From: JAAZKA01 sp034926225
GTDB taxonomy: Bacteria; Bacillota; Clostridia; Oscillospirales; QAMX01
Direction: 5' to 3'
NCBI GenBank assembly: GCA_034926225.1
Contig: JAYFRF010000005.1
Span: 186,001 to 250,000, forward strand
DNA length: 64,000 nt
Part shown: positions 8,153 to 16,062 of the stretch, in pieces
Layout of the letters: every line of letters starts with the position of its first letter
How positions within the stretch are numbered: position 1 is the stretch's first letter
Notes under the pieces: model-generated
Databases searched by the model: none
Told to the model about the DNA's origin: nothing
What the model saw: only the letters and a program-made list of their open reading frames with translations
Program-made: the position numbers and the translations under genes

Positions 8153-9469
8153 ATGAAGGTACAGATTCCGCGGCGCGTTGCGTCCGCCGTACTAAACTCC
8201 CTGTCCGCAGGCGTGGTGCCGCGCGTTGGGCAGGAATATATCGCCATCGGCCGCACGCGGGAAATCGCGGCGCTGCTTGCTGATCTGAAAACCGTCGAGG
8301 ATGGTGGCAGCGCGTTCCGGATGATCACCGGCCGTTACGGCTCCGGTAAAAGCTTTCTTCTGCAGCTTCTGCGTTCCCATGCGCTCGAACGCGGCTTCGC
8401 CGTCGCGGACTGCGATCTTTCCCCCGAGCGCAGGCTTGCCGGCGCCAAGGGGCAGGGGCTTGCCACCTACCGTGAACTGATGCGCAATCTTTCCTGCCGC
8501 GTCGCTCCCGACGGCGGCGCGCTGCCCGTCATCCTCTCCCGGTGGATCGCTTCCGTGCAGCTCGACTGCGCGAAGCGGGAGGGCCTTGCCCCCTCCGACC
8601 CCAAGCTCTCGCAGACGACGGAGCTTGCCATAACGGACGCCATCGCCGGCTTTTCAGGTCTTGTCCACGGCTTCGACTTCGCCGCAGCGGTCAGCGCCTT
8701 CTACCGCGGCCTGCGCGACGGCGATGAGGAGCTCAAAAACAGCGCGCTTCGGTGGCTTCGCGGGGAGTTCCCGAATAAGACGGAAGCTAAACGCGCGCTG
8801 CCCGTATCCTCCGTGATCACGGATGAGACCTGGTACGATTTTTTCAAGCTGATGTCCGCGCTGATGGTCGTCACCGGGCAAAAGGGGCTTCTCATCATCA
8901 TCGACGAAGCCGTCAATCTCTATAAGATCGTTCAAACCGTCGCCCGTGAGGCAAACTATGAAAAGCTCTTAAATATCTTCAACGACGCGACTCAAGGGAG
9001 ACTCTCCCACACGGCCTTCTTCTTCGGTGGCACCCCCCAGCTCGTCGAGGATACCCGCCGCGGACTCTACAGCTATGAAGCGCTCCGTTCCCGTCTGCGG
9101 GCAAACCGCTTCGCGGGCGACGGCGTACAGGATTTCGCGAGTCCCGTTTTAGCGCTCGCTCCACTCACCCCCGAAGAGCTGCTCGCGCTCTTGAAGCGTA
9201 TCGTCGTCCTCCACGCGCTGCGCTACGACTGGACGCCGCCCGTCACCGATGAGCAGCTCGCCGCCTTTGTCACGGATATCGCCTCCCGTATGGGCGCGGA
9301 TGTGCTTTTAACCCCGCGCGAGGTCGTCCGCGACTTCACGGGGCTTCTCAATCTCCTGCAGCAGAACCCCGGTGAAAGCTTTGAATCCCTCGCCGGGTCA
9401 CTCGACATCAAGCCCGCCGACAGCCGCGAAAACGAGGAAACCGGCGAATTCGCGGAATTCTCCCTTTGA
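8153..9469 (+). CDS. BrxD-like (DUF2791) P-loop ATP-binding protein
   Basis: 438 residues with AAA-like features: a conserved lead-in (EYIAIGRTREIAALL), Walker A GRYGSGKS (residues 60-67), then QLLRSHALERGFAVADCDLS, and Walker B LLIIIDEAVNLY near residue 248. This order, and the segment ATYRELMRNLS, are typical of the BREX-associated BrxD/BrxC ATP-binding family (formerly DUF2791). It has a strong ribosome site (AAGGAG) and forms a tight pair with the TerB protein. By analogy the ATPase may load or remodel DNA together with the TerB protein. Other BREX parts (PglX, PglZ, BrxL, helicase) are absent from the window. Confidence 0.8.
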   Translation: MKVQIPRRVASAVLNSLSAGVVPRVGQEYIAIGRTREIAALLADLKTVEDGGSAFRMITGRYGSGKSFLLQLLRSHALERGFAVADCDLSPERRLAGAKGQGLATYRELMRNLSCRVAPDGGALPVILSRWIASVQLDCAKREGLAPSDPKLSQTTELAITDAIAGFSGLVHGFDFAAAVSAFYRGLRDGDEELKNSALRWLRGEFPNKTEAKRALPVSSVITDETWYDFFKLMSALMVVTGQKGLLIIIDEAVNLYKIVQTVAREANYEKLLNIFNDATQGRLSHTAFFFGGTPQLVEDTRRGLYSYEALRSRLRANRFAGDGVQDFASPVLALAPLTPEELLALLKRIVVLHALRYDWTPPVTDEQLAAFVTDIASRMGADVLLTPREVVRDFTGLLNLLQQNPGESFESLAGSLDIKPADSRENEETGEFAEFSL

Positions 9470-9478
9470 TTTCGTGCC

Positions 9479-10012
9479 ATGGGAAATTATTCACTGCCGG
9501 ATACCCCCCGGTGCATCCTCGGCATCGACCCCGGTTACGCCATTGTCGGCTTCGGCATGATCTCCTCTTCCTCGGGTGTACGCTGCTCCCACATCCGCCA
9601 CGGCGCGATCACCACCCCCGCCGAGCTGCCCCTTGCGGAGCGGCTGCGCATTATCTATGCCGATATGACCTCACTCATCGCCGAGCGGCGTCCCGACGCG
9701 GCTGCCATCGAGAAGCTCTACTTTAATACGAATACCACCACCGCCATCGGGGTAGCCCAGGCACGCGGCGTCATCCTGCTCGCCCTCGCGCAGGCGAACA
9801 TACCGCTTTTTGAGTACAGCCCGTCGGAAATCAAGCAGGCTGTCGTCGGCTACGGCAAGGCGGAGAAGGCGCAGATGATGGAGATGACGCGCGCGCTGCT
9901 GGGTCTTCCGGCGCGCCCGAAACCCGACGATGCCGCCGACGCACTCGCCGTCGCGCTTTGTCACGCCGCGATGCGGACAAGTCAGTTAAACTTTAAGCAC
10001 CAAAACGGCTGA
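9479..10012 (+). CDS. ruvC: Holliday junction resolvase RuvC
   Basis: Endonuclease that nicks Holliday junctions symmetrically, working with RuvAB. The 177 residues carry the four acidic catalytic positions: the first Asp in ILGIDPGYAIVGFG, the Glu in AAIEKLYF, and the C-terminal pair in KPDDAADALAVALCH. The run NTNTTTAIGVAQARGVIL is also typical. The ribosome site is weak, suggesting coupling to the upstream ATPase gene nine bases away. Confidence 0.97.
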   Translation: MGNYSLPDTPRCILGIDPGYAIVGFGMISSSSGVRCSHIRHGAITTPAELPLAERLRIIYADMTSLIAERRPDAAAIEKLYFNTNTTTAIGVAQARGVILLALAQANIPLFEYSPSEIKQAVVGYGKAEKAQMMEMTRALLGLPARPKPDDAADALAVALCHAAMRTSQLNFKHQNG

Positions 10013-10029
10013 AAGGTTATGTTAAGGCT

Positions 10030-10629
10030 ATGTTTTACTATCTGGAAGGGACGATCGCCCATCTTGACTCCCATATCGCCGTGGTAGACTGCGGCGGCGT
10101 CGGCTATCTGTGCAGCATCTCCCTGCATACGCATGGTAAGCTCGCGCGCGGCGCGAAATCGAAACTTTATACATACCTGAACGTACGCGAGGACACCTTT
10201 GATCTGTACGGCTTTGCCGATCTGGAAGAAAAAAACTGCTTTACGCTCTTAACCGGTGTATCCGGCGTCGGCATGAAAGTCGCGCTGTCGATTCTCTCTA
10301 CGCTGTCGCCCGATCAGTTCATGCTTGCCGTGCTCTCGAGTGACGAAAAAGCGCTCACCCGCGCGCCCGGCGTCGGTAAAAAGCTTGCGCAGCGGCTTAT
10401 TCTGGAATTGAAGGATAAACTGAAAAAGGAATATGCCGCCGCCGACGCCTCGGAGGATTTTCTTCCCGCCGCCGATGCGCAGGACAAGGCCGGAGAAGCG
10501 CGGATGGCACTCCAGGCGCTCGGCTACTCAGCATCCGAGGCCGCCGCCGCGCTGCGCAAGGTCGATATCTCCGCGCTGTCTCTGGAAGAAATCATCCGCG
10601 CCGCACTCAAAGGTCTTGTGCGCGGTTAA
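10030..10629 (+). CDS. ruvA: Holliday junction DNA helicase subunit RuvA
   Basis: 199 residues, the normal length. An N-terminal OB fold (MFYYLEGTIAH, DCGGVGYLC) is followed by tandem helix-hairpin-helix motifs (LLTGVSGVGMKVALSILS and RAPGVGKKLAQRLILELKDK) that grip the junction, then a linker and a C-terminal domain III (ARMALQALGYSASEAAAALR) that contacts RuvB. It tetramerises on four-way junctions. Lies 17 bp after ruvC. Confidence 0.97.
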   Translation: MFYYLEGTIAHLDSHIAVVDCGGVGYLCSISLHTHGKLARGAKSKLYTYLNVREDTFDLYGFADLEEKNCFTLLTGVSGVGMKVALSILSTLSPDQFMLAVLSSDEKALTRAPGVGKKLAQRLILELKDKLKKEYAAADASEDFLPAADAQDKAGEARMALQALGYSASEAAAALRKVDISALSLEEIIRAALKGLVRG

Positions 10630-10655
10630 TGTATTCATATAAGGAGCGGTTTATC

Positions 10656-11480
10656 ATGGAAGTTTATCATGCGTATGAAATGACCCGCGTCGCCGCCGCG
10701 TTTACCGCCTCTCTCGGCGTGCAGCCGCCGCGGATGGCCCAGCCCGCCGCCGATCCTCTGACGCGTCTCCTCGCCGATGCCTTCGACGGCAGACCCGCAC
10801 AGAAGGCGGTCATCTATAACCCCGACGCCATCGCTTTATGGCTCTATCAGAAATACACCCCCGATTTTGCGGAGGTGACCCGCTATACCCAGCTTGCCCT
10901 GCCGCTACGTACCATGATGCCTTCAGTCACCCCGGTTTGCTTCGCGACCATGTACACCGGCGTTGCCCCTCAGATTCACGGCATCCAGAAGTATGAAAAG
11001 CCCGTCGTCCGCGTCGATTCCGTCTTCGACGCGCTCATCCGCGCCGGTAAAAAGTGCGCTATCGTCAGTCAGACCGGTGCCAGCATGTCCCGTATCTTCC
11101 TTGAGCGCGGCATGGACTACTTCACCGACTGTGAAAGCGACGAGGACGCGGTCCGGCTCGGCATCCGGCTCATCGAATCGGACAAGTACGACTTTATCGC
11201 GATCTACAACGGCTGGTACGACCACATGATGCATGCAACCCGGGTGGAAGATCCGGAAGCACTGCGGATTTTCCGCGACAACTGCCGCTTCTTCGGCGAA
11301 ATCGCCCGCGCCGTACAGCGCGCCTACGCCGCCTACGACACCTTCCTCGGTTTTTCCACTGACCACGGCTGCCACGACCATCCCGACACAGGGCATGGCA
11401 CCCACGGCACCGATCTGCCGGACGACTTAAACGTGATGCACTTCTACGGTACCATGAAAGGCACACGCCATGGCGATTGA
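10656..11480 (+). CDS. Alkaline-phosphatase-superfamily (NPP-like) phosphodiesterase/phosphatase
   Basis: 274 residues from the ATG at 10656, preferred over one at 10629 because AAGGAG lies nine bases upstream of it. The nucleotide pyrophosphatase/phosphodiesterase pattern is visible: a first metal Asp (NPDAIALW), a likely Thr nucleophile (MPSVTPVCFATMYTGVAP then HGI), a second metal site (YNGWYDHMMHAT), STDHGCHDH, and a final metal His in GTHGTD. It has no signal peptide, so it acts in the cytoplasm. Substrate unknown. It sits between ruvA and ruvB and overlaps the ruvB start by 11 bp, so it is translated with the junction-processing genes. Confidence 0.8.
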   Translation: MEVYHAYEMTRVAAAFTASLGVQPPRMAQPAADPLTRLLADAFDGRPAQKAVIYNPDAIALWLYQKYTPDFAEVTRYTQLALPLRTMMPSVTPVCFATMYTGVAPQIHGIQKYEKPVVRVDSVFDALIRAGKKCAIVSQTGASMSRIFLERGMDYFTDCESDEDAVRLGIRLIESDKYDFIAIYNGWYDHMMHATRVEDPEALRIFRDNCRFFGEIARAVQRAYAAYDTFLGFSTDHGCHDHPDTGHGTHGTDLPDDLNVMHFYGTMKGTRHGD

Positions 11481-12564
11481 ATTTGACGATCAGCTCAGCG
11501 AACGCATCCTCGATACGACGGCGCAGCCCGCCGACGACGCGGAGGGCAGTCTCCGTCCGCAAAAGCTTAACGAGTACATCGGTCAGGATAAAGTCAAGGA
11601 AAACCTGAGCGTTTTTATCGAAGCGGCACGCATGCGCGGCGAATCACTCGACCATGTGCTGCTGTCCGGCCCCCCCGGACTTGGCAAAACCACCCTTGCG
11701 GGCGTCATCGCAAACGAGATGGGCAGTCATATCCGCGTCACCTCCGGCCCCGCGATCGAGAAGGCCGGCGATCTCGCGGCTCTGCTCACAAACCTCGCTC
11801 CGCACGACATCCTCTTTATCGACGAAATCCACCGCTTAAACCGCGCGGTTGAGGAGGTATTATACCCTGCGATGGAGGACTTCGCGCTCGATATCATCAT
11901 CGGCAAAGGTCCCTCCGCACGCTCCATCCGTCTCGACCTGCCGCCGTTCACGCTCATCGGCGCGACAACCCGCGCGGGGCAGCTCTCCGCCCCCCTGCGC
12001 GACCGTTTCGGCGTTCTTTTAAAGCTCGAGCTTTACTCCCCCGCCGAGCTCGAACGTATCGTCCGCCGCTCCGCCGAAATCCTTGCAGTCAGCGTCGATC
12101 ATGACGGCGCGCATGAGATCGCCGGCCGTTCCCGCGGCACCCCCCGTATTGCGAACCGCCTGTTAAAACGCGTGCGTGACTACGCGCAGGTGCGCGCGAG
12201 CGGGCATATCACCCGCGACGTCGCCGATATGGCGCTGCGCGCGCTCGATATCGACGCGCTCGGCCTCGACGCGACCGACCGCCGGATGCTACGTGGGATC
12301 ATCGATATCTACGGCGGCGGCCCCGTCGGATTGGATGCCCTCTCCGCCACCGTCGGCGAGGAGGCTGTCACGCTCGAGGATGTCTACGAACCGTATCTTT
12401 TACAGCTCGGCTTTCTCTCCCGCACCCCTCGCGGGCGCTGCGCCACGGTTCGCGCATACGAGCATCTTGGCATCACATTTGTCGCCGCGGACCCACCGCG
12501 CGAGGAGGAAACACTGCAGCAGCGGATAGATGAATGGTTAAAAGCTTCCAAATCCAACGCCTAA
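11470..12564 (+). CDS. ruvB: Holliday junction branch migration ATPase RuvB
   Basis: 364-residue AAA+ motor that drives branch migration with RuvA. Motifs are the N-terminal LRPQKLNEYIGQDKVKENL, Walker A GPPGLGKTT, Walker B ILFIDEIHRL, sensor 1 GATTRAGQLSAPLRDRFG, sensor 2 GTPRIANRLL, and the C-terminal winged-helix end GFLSRTPRGR. The start lies inside the 3' end of the phosphodiesterase gene. Confidence 0.98.
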   Translation: MAIEFDDQLSERILDTTAQPADDAEGSLRPQKLNEYIGQDKVKENLSVFIEAARMRGESLDHVLLSGPPGLGKTTLAGVIANEMGSHIRVTSGPAIEKAGDLAALLTNLAPHDILFIDEIHRLNRAVEEVLYPAMEDFALDIIIGKGPSARSIRLDLPPFTLIGATTRAGQLSAPLRDRFGVLLKLELYSPAELERIVRRSAEILAVSVDHDGAHEIAGRSRGTPRIANRLLKRVRDYAQVRASGHITRDVADMALRALDIDALGLDATDRRMLRGIIDIYGGGPVGLDALSATVGEEAVTLEDVYEPYLLQLGFLSRTPRGRCATVRAYEHLGITFVAADPPREEETLQQRIDEWLKASKSNA

Positions 12565-12650
12565 AACTGCGATTTCCCACCCCATTGTGCATGTTGTACG
12601 AGAACGGACTGCCAATAGTATACAAATTAACAAAATATGAACACGCCCTC

Positions 12651-12679
12651 TTGACAAAGCGTAAAATACCGTATATAAT
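12651..12679 (+). promoter_or_regulatory. Consensus SigA promoter for the SigH-like gene
   Basis: Perfect TTGACA (12651-12656), 17 bp spacer, perfect TATAAT (12674-12679). It starts transcription about 12 to 20 nt upstream of the sigma-factor start codon, giving a very short leader. Confidence 0.9.
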
Positions 12680-12697
12680 ACGAGACAGACAGGAATC

Positions 12698-13321
12698 GTG
12701 AAGAAAATGCAGCCGACAGAGTTTGAGAAATTATCGGATGATGCTCTTTGCCGTTTGAGCAACACCGGCACGCGAGAGGCCGGCGAGGTTTTGGTAGAGC
12801 GTTATGCACGGCTTGTACGCTGTGTTGCGCGTCCGTTTTACTTGGCGGGCGGAGACCACGAGGATCTGTTGCAGGAAGGAATGATCGGTCTCCTAAAGGC
12901 CATCCGGGAGTACTCCCCGGAAAAGTCCTCCTTCCAGACTTTCGCAGCGCGTTGTATCCGCTATAGGATTTATGACGCGATCAAACAAGCGCAAGGAAAG
13001 AATCAGCAGGTGCTAAGCACCGCACTGCCTTTGGAGCATCCCGGAACTGATGCCGAAGATCCGTTCGATTGGTTATCCGACCATGAATCCGATCCGGAAG
13101 CGCTTGTAATCCACAGGGATGAGCAGCGGCAGATCGCCGCTGAGCTCGACGCACTCTTGTCCGGTTTTGAGAAAAGTGTCTTATCTCTCTATTTGGAAGG
13201 CCTTTCATTTTCTGAGATGGCGCGCCGGTTACACCGTCCGGTGAAATCGGTTGACAACGCCGTGACCCGAATCCGCAACAAGCTCTCCCCGCGTCTTTCC
13301 CCTCGGGATAAGCTGTCCTGA
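12698..13321 (+). CDS. RNA polymerase sigma-70 family factor, SigH-like
   Basis: 207 residues with sigma region 2 (HEDLLQEGMIGLLKAIREY, then SSFQTFAARCIRYRIYDAI) and region 4 helix-turn-helix (SLYLEGLSFSEMARRLHRP then VKSVDNAVTRIRNKL), joined directly as in the SigH (Spo0H) group; region 1 is absent. SigH governs the transition phase, competence and early sporulation in relatives. Start codon is uncertain: GTG at 12698 is very close to AGGAA, and ATG at 12707 lies about 11 bases after it. It is driven by a near-perfect SigA promoter. Confidence 0.88.
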   Translation: MKKMQPTEFEKLSDDALCRLSNTGTREAGEVLVERYARLVRCVARPFYLAGGDHEDLLQEGMIGLLKAIREYSPEKSSFQTFAARCIRYRIYDAIKQAQGKNQQVLSTALPLEHPGTDAEDPFDWLSDHESDPEALVIHRDEQRQIAAELDALLSGFEKSVLSLYLEGLSFSEMARRLHRPVKSVDNAVTRIRNKLSPRLSPRDKLS

Positions 13322-13457
13322 GAAAAAATGCCCCAGGCTTTACCGGGAAACCCCCGATAAGCAATATTAAGATGCCCGGCGTAATAAAACCCCTGCACGT
13401 TCTTAAAACGCTCGAGGTTTTCGTCGATGGCACGACAATCAAAGAGAGGTTTAACAC

Positions 13458-13739
13458 ATGTACCAGGACAAAACACTCAAGTGCAAAGAATGTGGCGCTG
13501 ATTTCGTTTTCACCGCCGGTGAGCAGGAATTCTACGCCGAGCGCGGCTTCCAGAATGAGCCGCAGCGCTGCAAGGCCTGCCGTGACAATCGCAAGAACGC
13601 TACCCGTGCTCCCCGTGAGTACTTTGTCGCCACTTGCGCGATGTGCGGCGGCGAAGCTCGTGTTCCGTTCGAGCCGAAGACCGATCGTCCGGTTTACTGC
13701 AGCGAGTGCTTCGCGAAGATGCGTCAGCAACAGGGCTAA
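13458..13739 (+). CDS. Double zinc-ribbon protein (zf-trcl family)
   Basis: 93 residues with two Cys4 ribbons: CKEC with CKAC in the first half and CAMC with CSEC in the second, followed by FEP..DRPVYC, which is characteristic of this small Firmicute family. The basic segment between the ribbons (RDNRKNATRAPREY) suggests RNA or DNA contact. GAGAGG lies upstream of the ATG. A strong terminator follows at once, so it is expressed as a short monocistronic mRNA or from the sigma-factor transcript. Confidence 0.85.
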   Translation: MYQDKTLKCKECGADFVFTAGEQEFYAERGFQNEPQRCKACRDNRKNATRAPREYFVATCAMCGGEARVPFEPKTDRPVYCSECFAKMRQQQG

Positions 13740-13766
13740 TCCCTTTTCACATCTTTACAAGTCGTC

Positions 13767-13801
13767 AAAGCGCTCTCCCAATCGGGAGAGCGCTTTTTTT
13801 A
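13767..13801 (+). terminator. Intrinsic terminator after the zinc-ribbon gene
   Basis: Perfect 13 bp stem (AAAGCGCTCTCCC with GGGAGAGCGCTTT), four-base loop and a run of T, 27 bp after the stop codon. It may also serve the opposing SSB-like gene. Confidence 0.9.
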
Positions 13802-13812
13802 TACTTTATCGC

Positions 13813-14442
13813 TTACTGCGTGCACTGCGCGACGCTGACCTCATACGCTACCCGCGCCTGACTCTCCGTGCCGACGAGCTTGGTATACGCCCTGCTTTGC
13901 AGCCTGCCTGTAAAGGTGACACGCGTATACGGCTCCATTCCGGCGCAAAGGCGCGCGATGCTGCCCCAGGTGACGCAGGGTATGTAGTCAAACCGCGTCC
14001 GGATTCGTTCTTCCCGGAGCCCCTCCGCCGATGCCGTGACCGGCGGTGCCGCGCGGTCCACCCGCAGCATGATATCCGTGATCTCCCGACCATACGGCGT
14101 GCAGCGGTAGATCGGCGGCTTGCAGATCACCCCGGTCAGGCTCACGCGGTTATCACAGGCGTCCTCGCAGCGTTCCAGCGACTTTGCCCATGCTGAAATC
14201 TGTAAACGGTTCCCGACAGGGCCTCGGTTGTTATACGAGCGCACCTGTCCGAACAACCGCACGCGTTCCCCCACTCTCATTCGCAGTACCATAGCTTCCG
14301 GCGCTATGATGTTCAGGACATCCACAGTGCCGGAAAGTCTTTCCACCTCCAGTGGAAATGTGTAAAAGATGACCCCGTGACTCTCGTGCGAAACAATCGG
14401 GGCGGCCTGAATATCGCCGCAAAGATGCAATACGTTTTCCAT
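13813..14442 (-). CDS. SSB-like protein with tandem OB folds
   Basis: 209 residues from the ATG at 14442, chosen because GAAGGG lies upstream and the residues begin MENVLHLCGDIQAAP like an SSB. Two similar OB-type halves can be seen: residues 1-90 (VGERVRLFGQVRSYNN, then RLQISAWAKSLE) and 95-209 (NRVSLTGVICKPP, DIMLRVDRA, VTWGSIARL, TRVTFTGRLQSR). There is no acidic DDDIPF-type tail, so it is not the main replication SSB. Clostridia often carry such an accessory protein; its role is not established. Confidence 0.75.
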   Translation of the reverse strand: MENVLHLCGDIQAAPIVSHESHGVIFYTFPLEVERLSGTVDVLNIIAPEAMVLRMRVGERVRLFGQVRSYNNRGPVGNRLQISAWAKSLERCEDACDNRVSLTGVICKPPIYRCTPYGREITDIMLRVDRAAPPVTASAEGLREERIRTRFDYIPCVTWGSIARLCAGMEPYTRVTFTGRLQSRAYTKLVGTESQARVAYEVSVAQCTQ

Positions 14443-14532
14443 ATAACGTGTCCCTTCTTTCGAAATCTGCCGGCGATGTATCGTATGTGCTGACTTTCCC
14501 ATTTATGCCGAGCTTTCCCAAGTCTCTTTTTC

Positions 14533-14561
14533 TTGACTTCTTTCGCCCTTCGCGATATACT
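14533..14561 (+). promoter_or_regulatory. SigA-type promoter for the CAP/SLH protein
   Basis: TTGACT (14533-14538), 17 bp, TATACT (14556-14561), followed 25 bp later by the start codon with GGAGGG in between. Confidence 0.8.
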
Positions 14562-14585
14562 GGTTTTATCAATGGAGGGAATCAT

Positions 14586-15929
14586 ATGAAAAAACTGCTG
14601 TCTGTTCTGCTTGTATTGTTGCTCCTGACGCTGCCGGTAGTCACCACTACAGTGGCGACAGCCACTGCCGCGGCGACTGATCTCGAGGCGTTTTGGACCG
14701 CGCAGGAATGGGCTGTTCTGCGCCTGACCAATATAGAACGTATGAATCGCAACCTGGCGCCGCTCACCTTCACCGCCGATGCGCTCAACGCCGCCCGGAT
14801 CCGCTGCGGGGAGCTGGAGTCCGTCGTAGGACATACCCGCCCGGATGGCCGCGATTGCTTCTCCGTGCTGACGGATCTCGATATCGACGCCTCCTACGCC
14901 GGTGAAAACGTGGCGGCCGGCCAAAGCGACGCCTACGATGTCATGCAGGCCTGGATGGGAAGCGAAGGGCATCGCGCCAATATCCTCAATGACGGCTTTT
15001 CCCATCTCGGCGCCGCTTATCTTCCCGGCTCTCTCGGAGAGTCTTATCGCTCCTACTGGACGCAGATTTTCTTCGACGACTACTGCCGCTTCTCCTCACT
15101 CCGCCTCATTGACGCGGAGAACCTGGTCGTCACGCCCGGCACCTCCATCGACGACATGCGCGTTATCGCGGAGGCGGAATGCGCTGTCCATGGGAAATCG
15201 TATCTGCCTGTGATCTCCCAGATGTGCTTTGGTTATGACCCGGACGTTACAGGCGAACAAACCGTCACCGTCACATTCCGCAACCTCTCCGCCACGTTCA
15301 CCGTCGAGGTTCGCGAGGATGCCTCCACATCCACCCCTCCTGTGTCATCCTCCGACACCATTGCGGTTTTTCAACCCGTTTCGGATTACTATTATCTTTT
15401 TGACGATGTCTCCGACGGCGCGTGGTATTACGACGACGTCTATTTATCCGTCATTTACGGTCTGGTTCGGGGCGTTACCAGTGCGGAATTTAAGCCCGAC
15501 GATGCCCTGACCGTCGCCCAGACCTTGATGATCGCCGCTCGTATCCGCAACCTCTATGACGGCGGCAGCGGCAATATTTCGCAGGAAGGCGCCACCTGGT
15601 ACTCGGGTGCCGTCACTTACTGCGTCGAGCAGGGGATCATCGCCACGGATGCCTTCGCGGATTTTACGCGACCCGCCACCCGCGCGGAGGTCGCCGGTAT
15701 CCTGGCACATACGCTGCCCGGTACCGAGCTGAACGCCATCCGCAAGATAGATTCCATATCCGACGTCTCGGCCGATGCGCCCTATGCCGATGAAATTTTC
15801 TCCCTCTATCGCGCGGGCATCCTGATCGGCGATGAAACGGGTGCGTTCCACGGGAATCAGTCGATTCGACGCTGTGAAGCCGCCGCGGTTCTCGTCCGCT
15901 TAATCCTTCCGGCACAGCGTATCGGATAA
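14586..15929 (+). CDS. Secreted CAP-domain protein with S-layer homology repeats
   Basis: 447 residues; the start at 14586 has GGAGGG at good spacing. A Sec signal peptide covers about residues 1-28. A CAP (SCP/PR-1) domain spans about 40-170, with GEN (Glu107) and SEGHRANIL (His129) typical of the family's cleft. The C-terminal 200 residues hold SLH-type repeats (DGAWYYDDVYLSVIYGLVRG, then TWYSGAVTYCVEQGII, then APYADEIFSLYRAGILIG), which anchor proteins to secondary cell-wall polymers. A surface-bound protein of unknown activity; bacterial CAP proteins have been linked to sporulation and wall functions. Confidence 0.88.
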   Translation: MKKLLSVLLVLLLLTLPVVTTTVATATAAATDLEAFWTAQEWAVLRLTNIERMNRNLAPLTFTADALNAARIRCGELESVVGHTRPDGRDCFSVLTDLDIDASYAGENVAAGQSDAYDVMQAWMGSEGHRANILNDGFSHLGAAYLPGSLGESYRSYWTQIFFDDYCRFSSLRLIDAENLVVTPGTSIDDMRVIAEAECAVHGKSYLPVISQMCFGYDPDVTGEQTVTVTFRNLSATFTVEVREDASTSTPPVSSSDTIAVFQPVSDYYYLFDDVSDGAWYYDDVYLSVIYGLVRGVTSAEFKPDDALTVAQTLMIAARIRNLYDGGSGNISQEGATWYSGAVTYCVEQGIIATDAFADFTRPATRAEVAGILAHTLPGTELNAIRKIDSISDVSADAPYADEIFSLYRAGILIGDETGAFHGNQSIRRCEAAAVLVRLILPAQRIG

Positions 15930-15948
15930 TTTTCCGTAAAAAAATAAA

Positions 15949-15995
15949 AAAAGGCGAAACTCACCGATATTTCGGCTTTGAGTTTCGCCTTTTTT
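15949..15995 (+). terminator. Intrinsic terminator after the CAP/SLH gene
   Basis: Stem AAAGGCGAAACTCA with TGAGTTTCGCCTTT and a 15-base loop, followed by a T run. The A run on the left side would also let it work on the minus strand. Confidence 0.85.
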
Positions 15996-16062
15996 GGAAC
16001 ACTGTCGTCCGTTATCTCGTCTAATGGATATGGAATATTTATATTGGAAAGGATGGCTTCGT

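Noticed and set aside
5897..11480. A complete BREX defence system
   Set aside because: Only a BrxD-like ATPase and a TerB protein are present. No PglX methyltransferase, true PglZ, BrxL/BrxC, BrxA/B or helicase was found; the phosphatase-fold protein is NPP-like.
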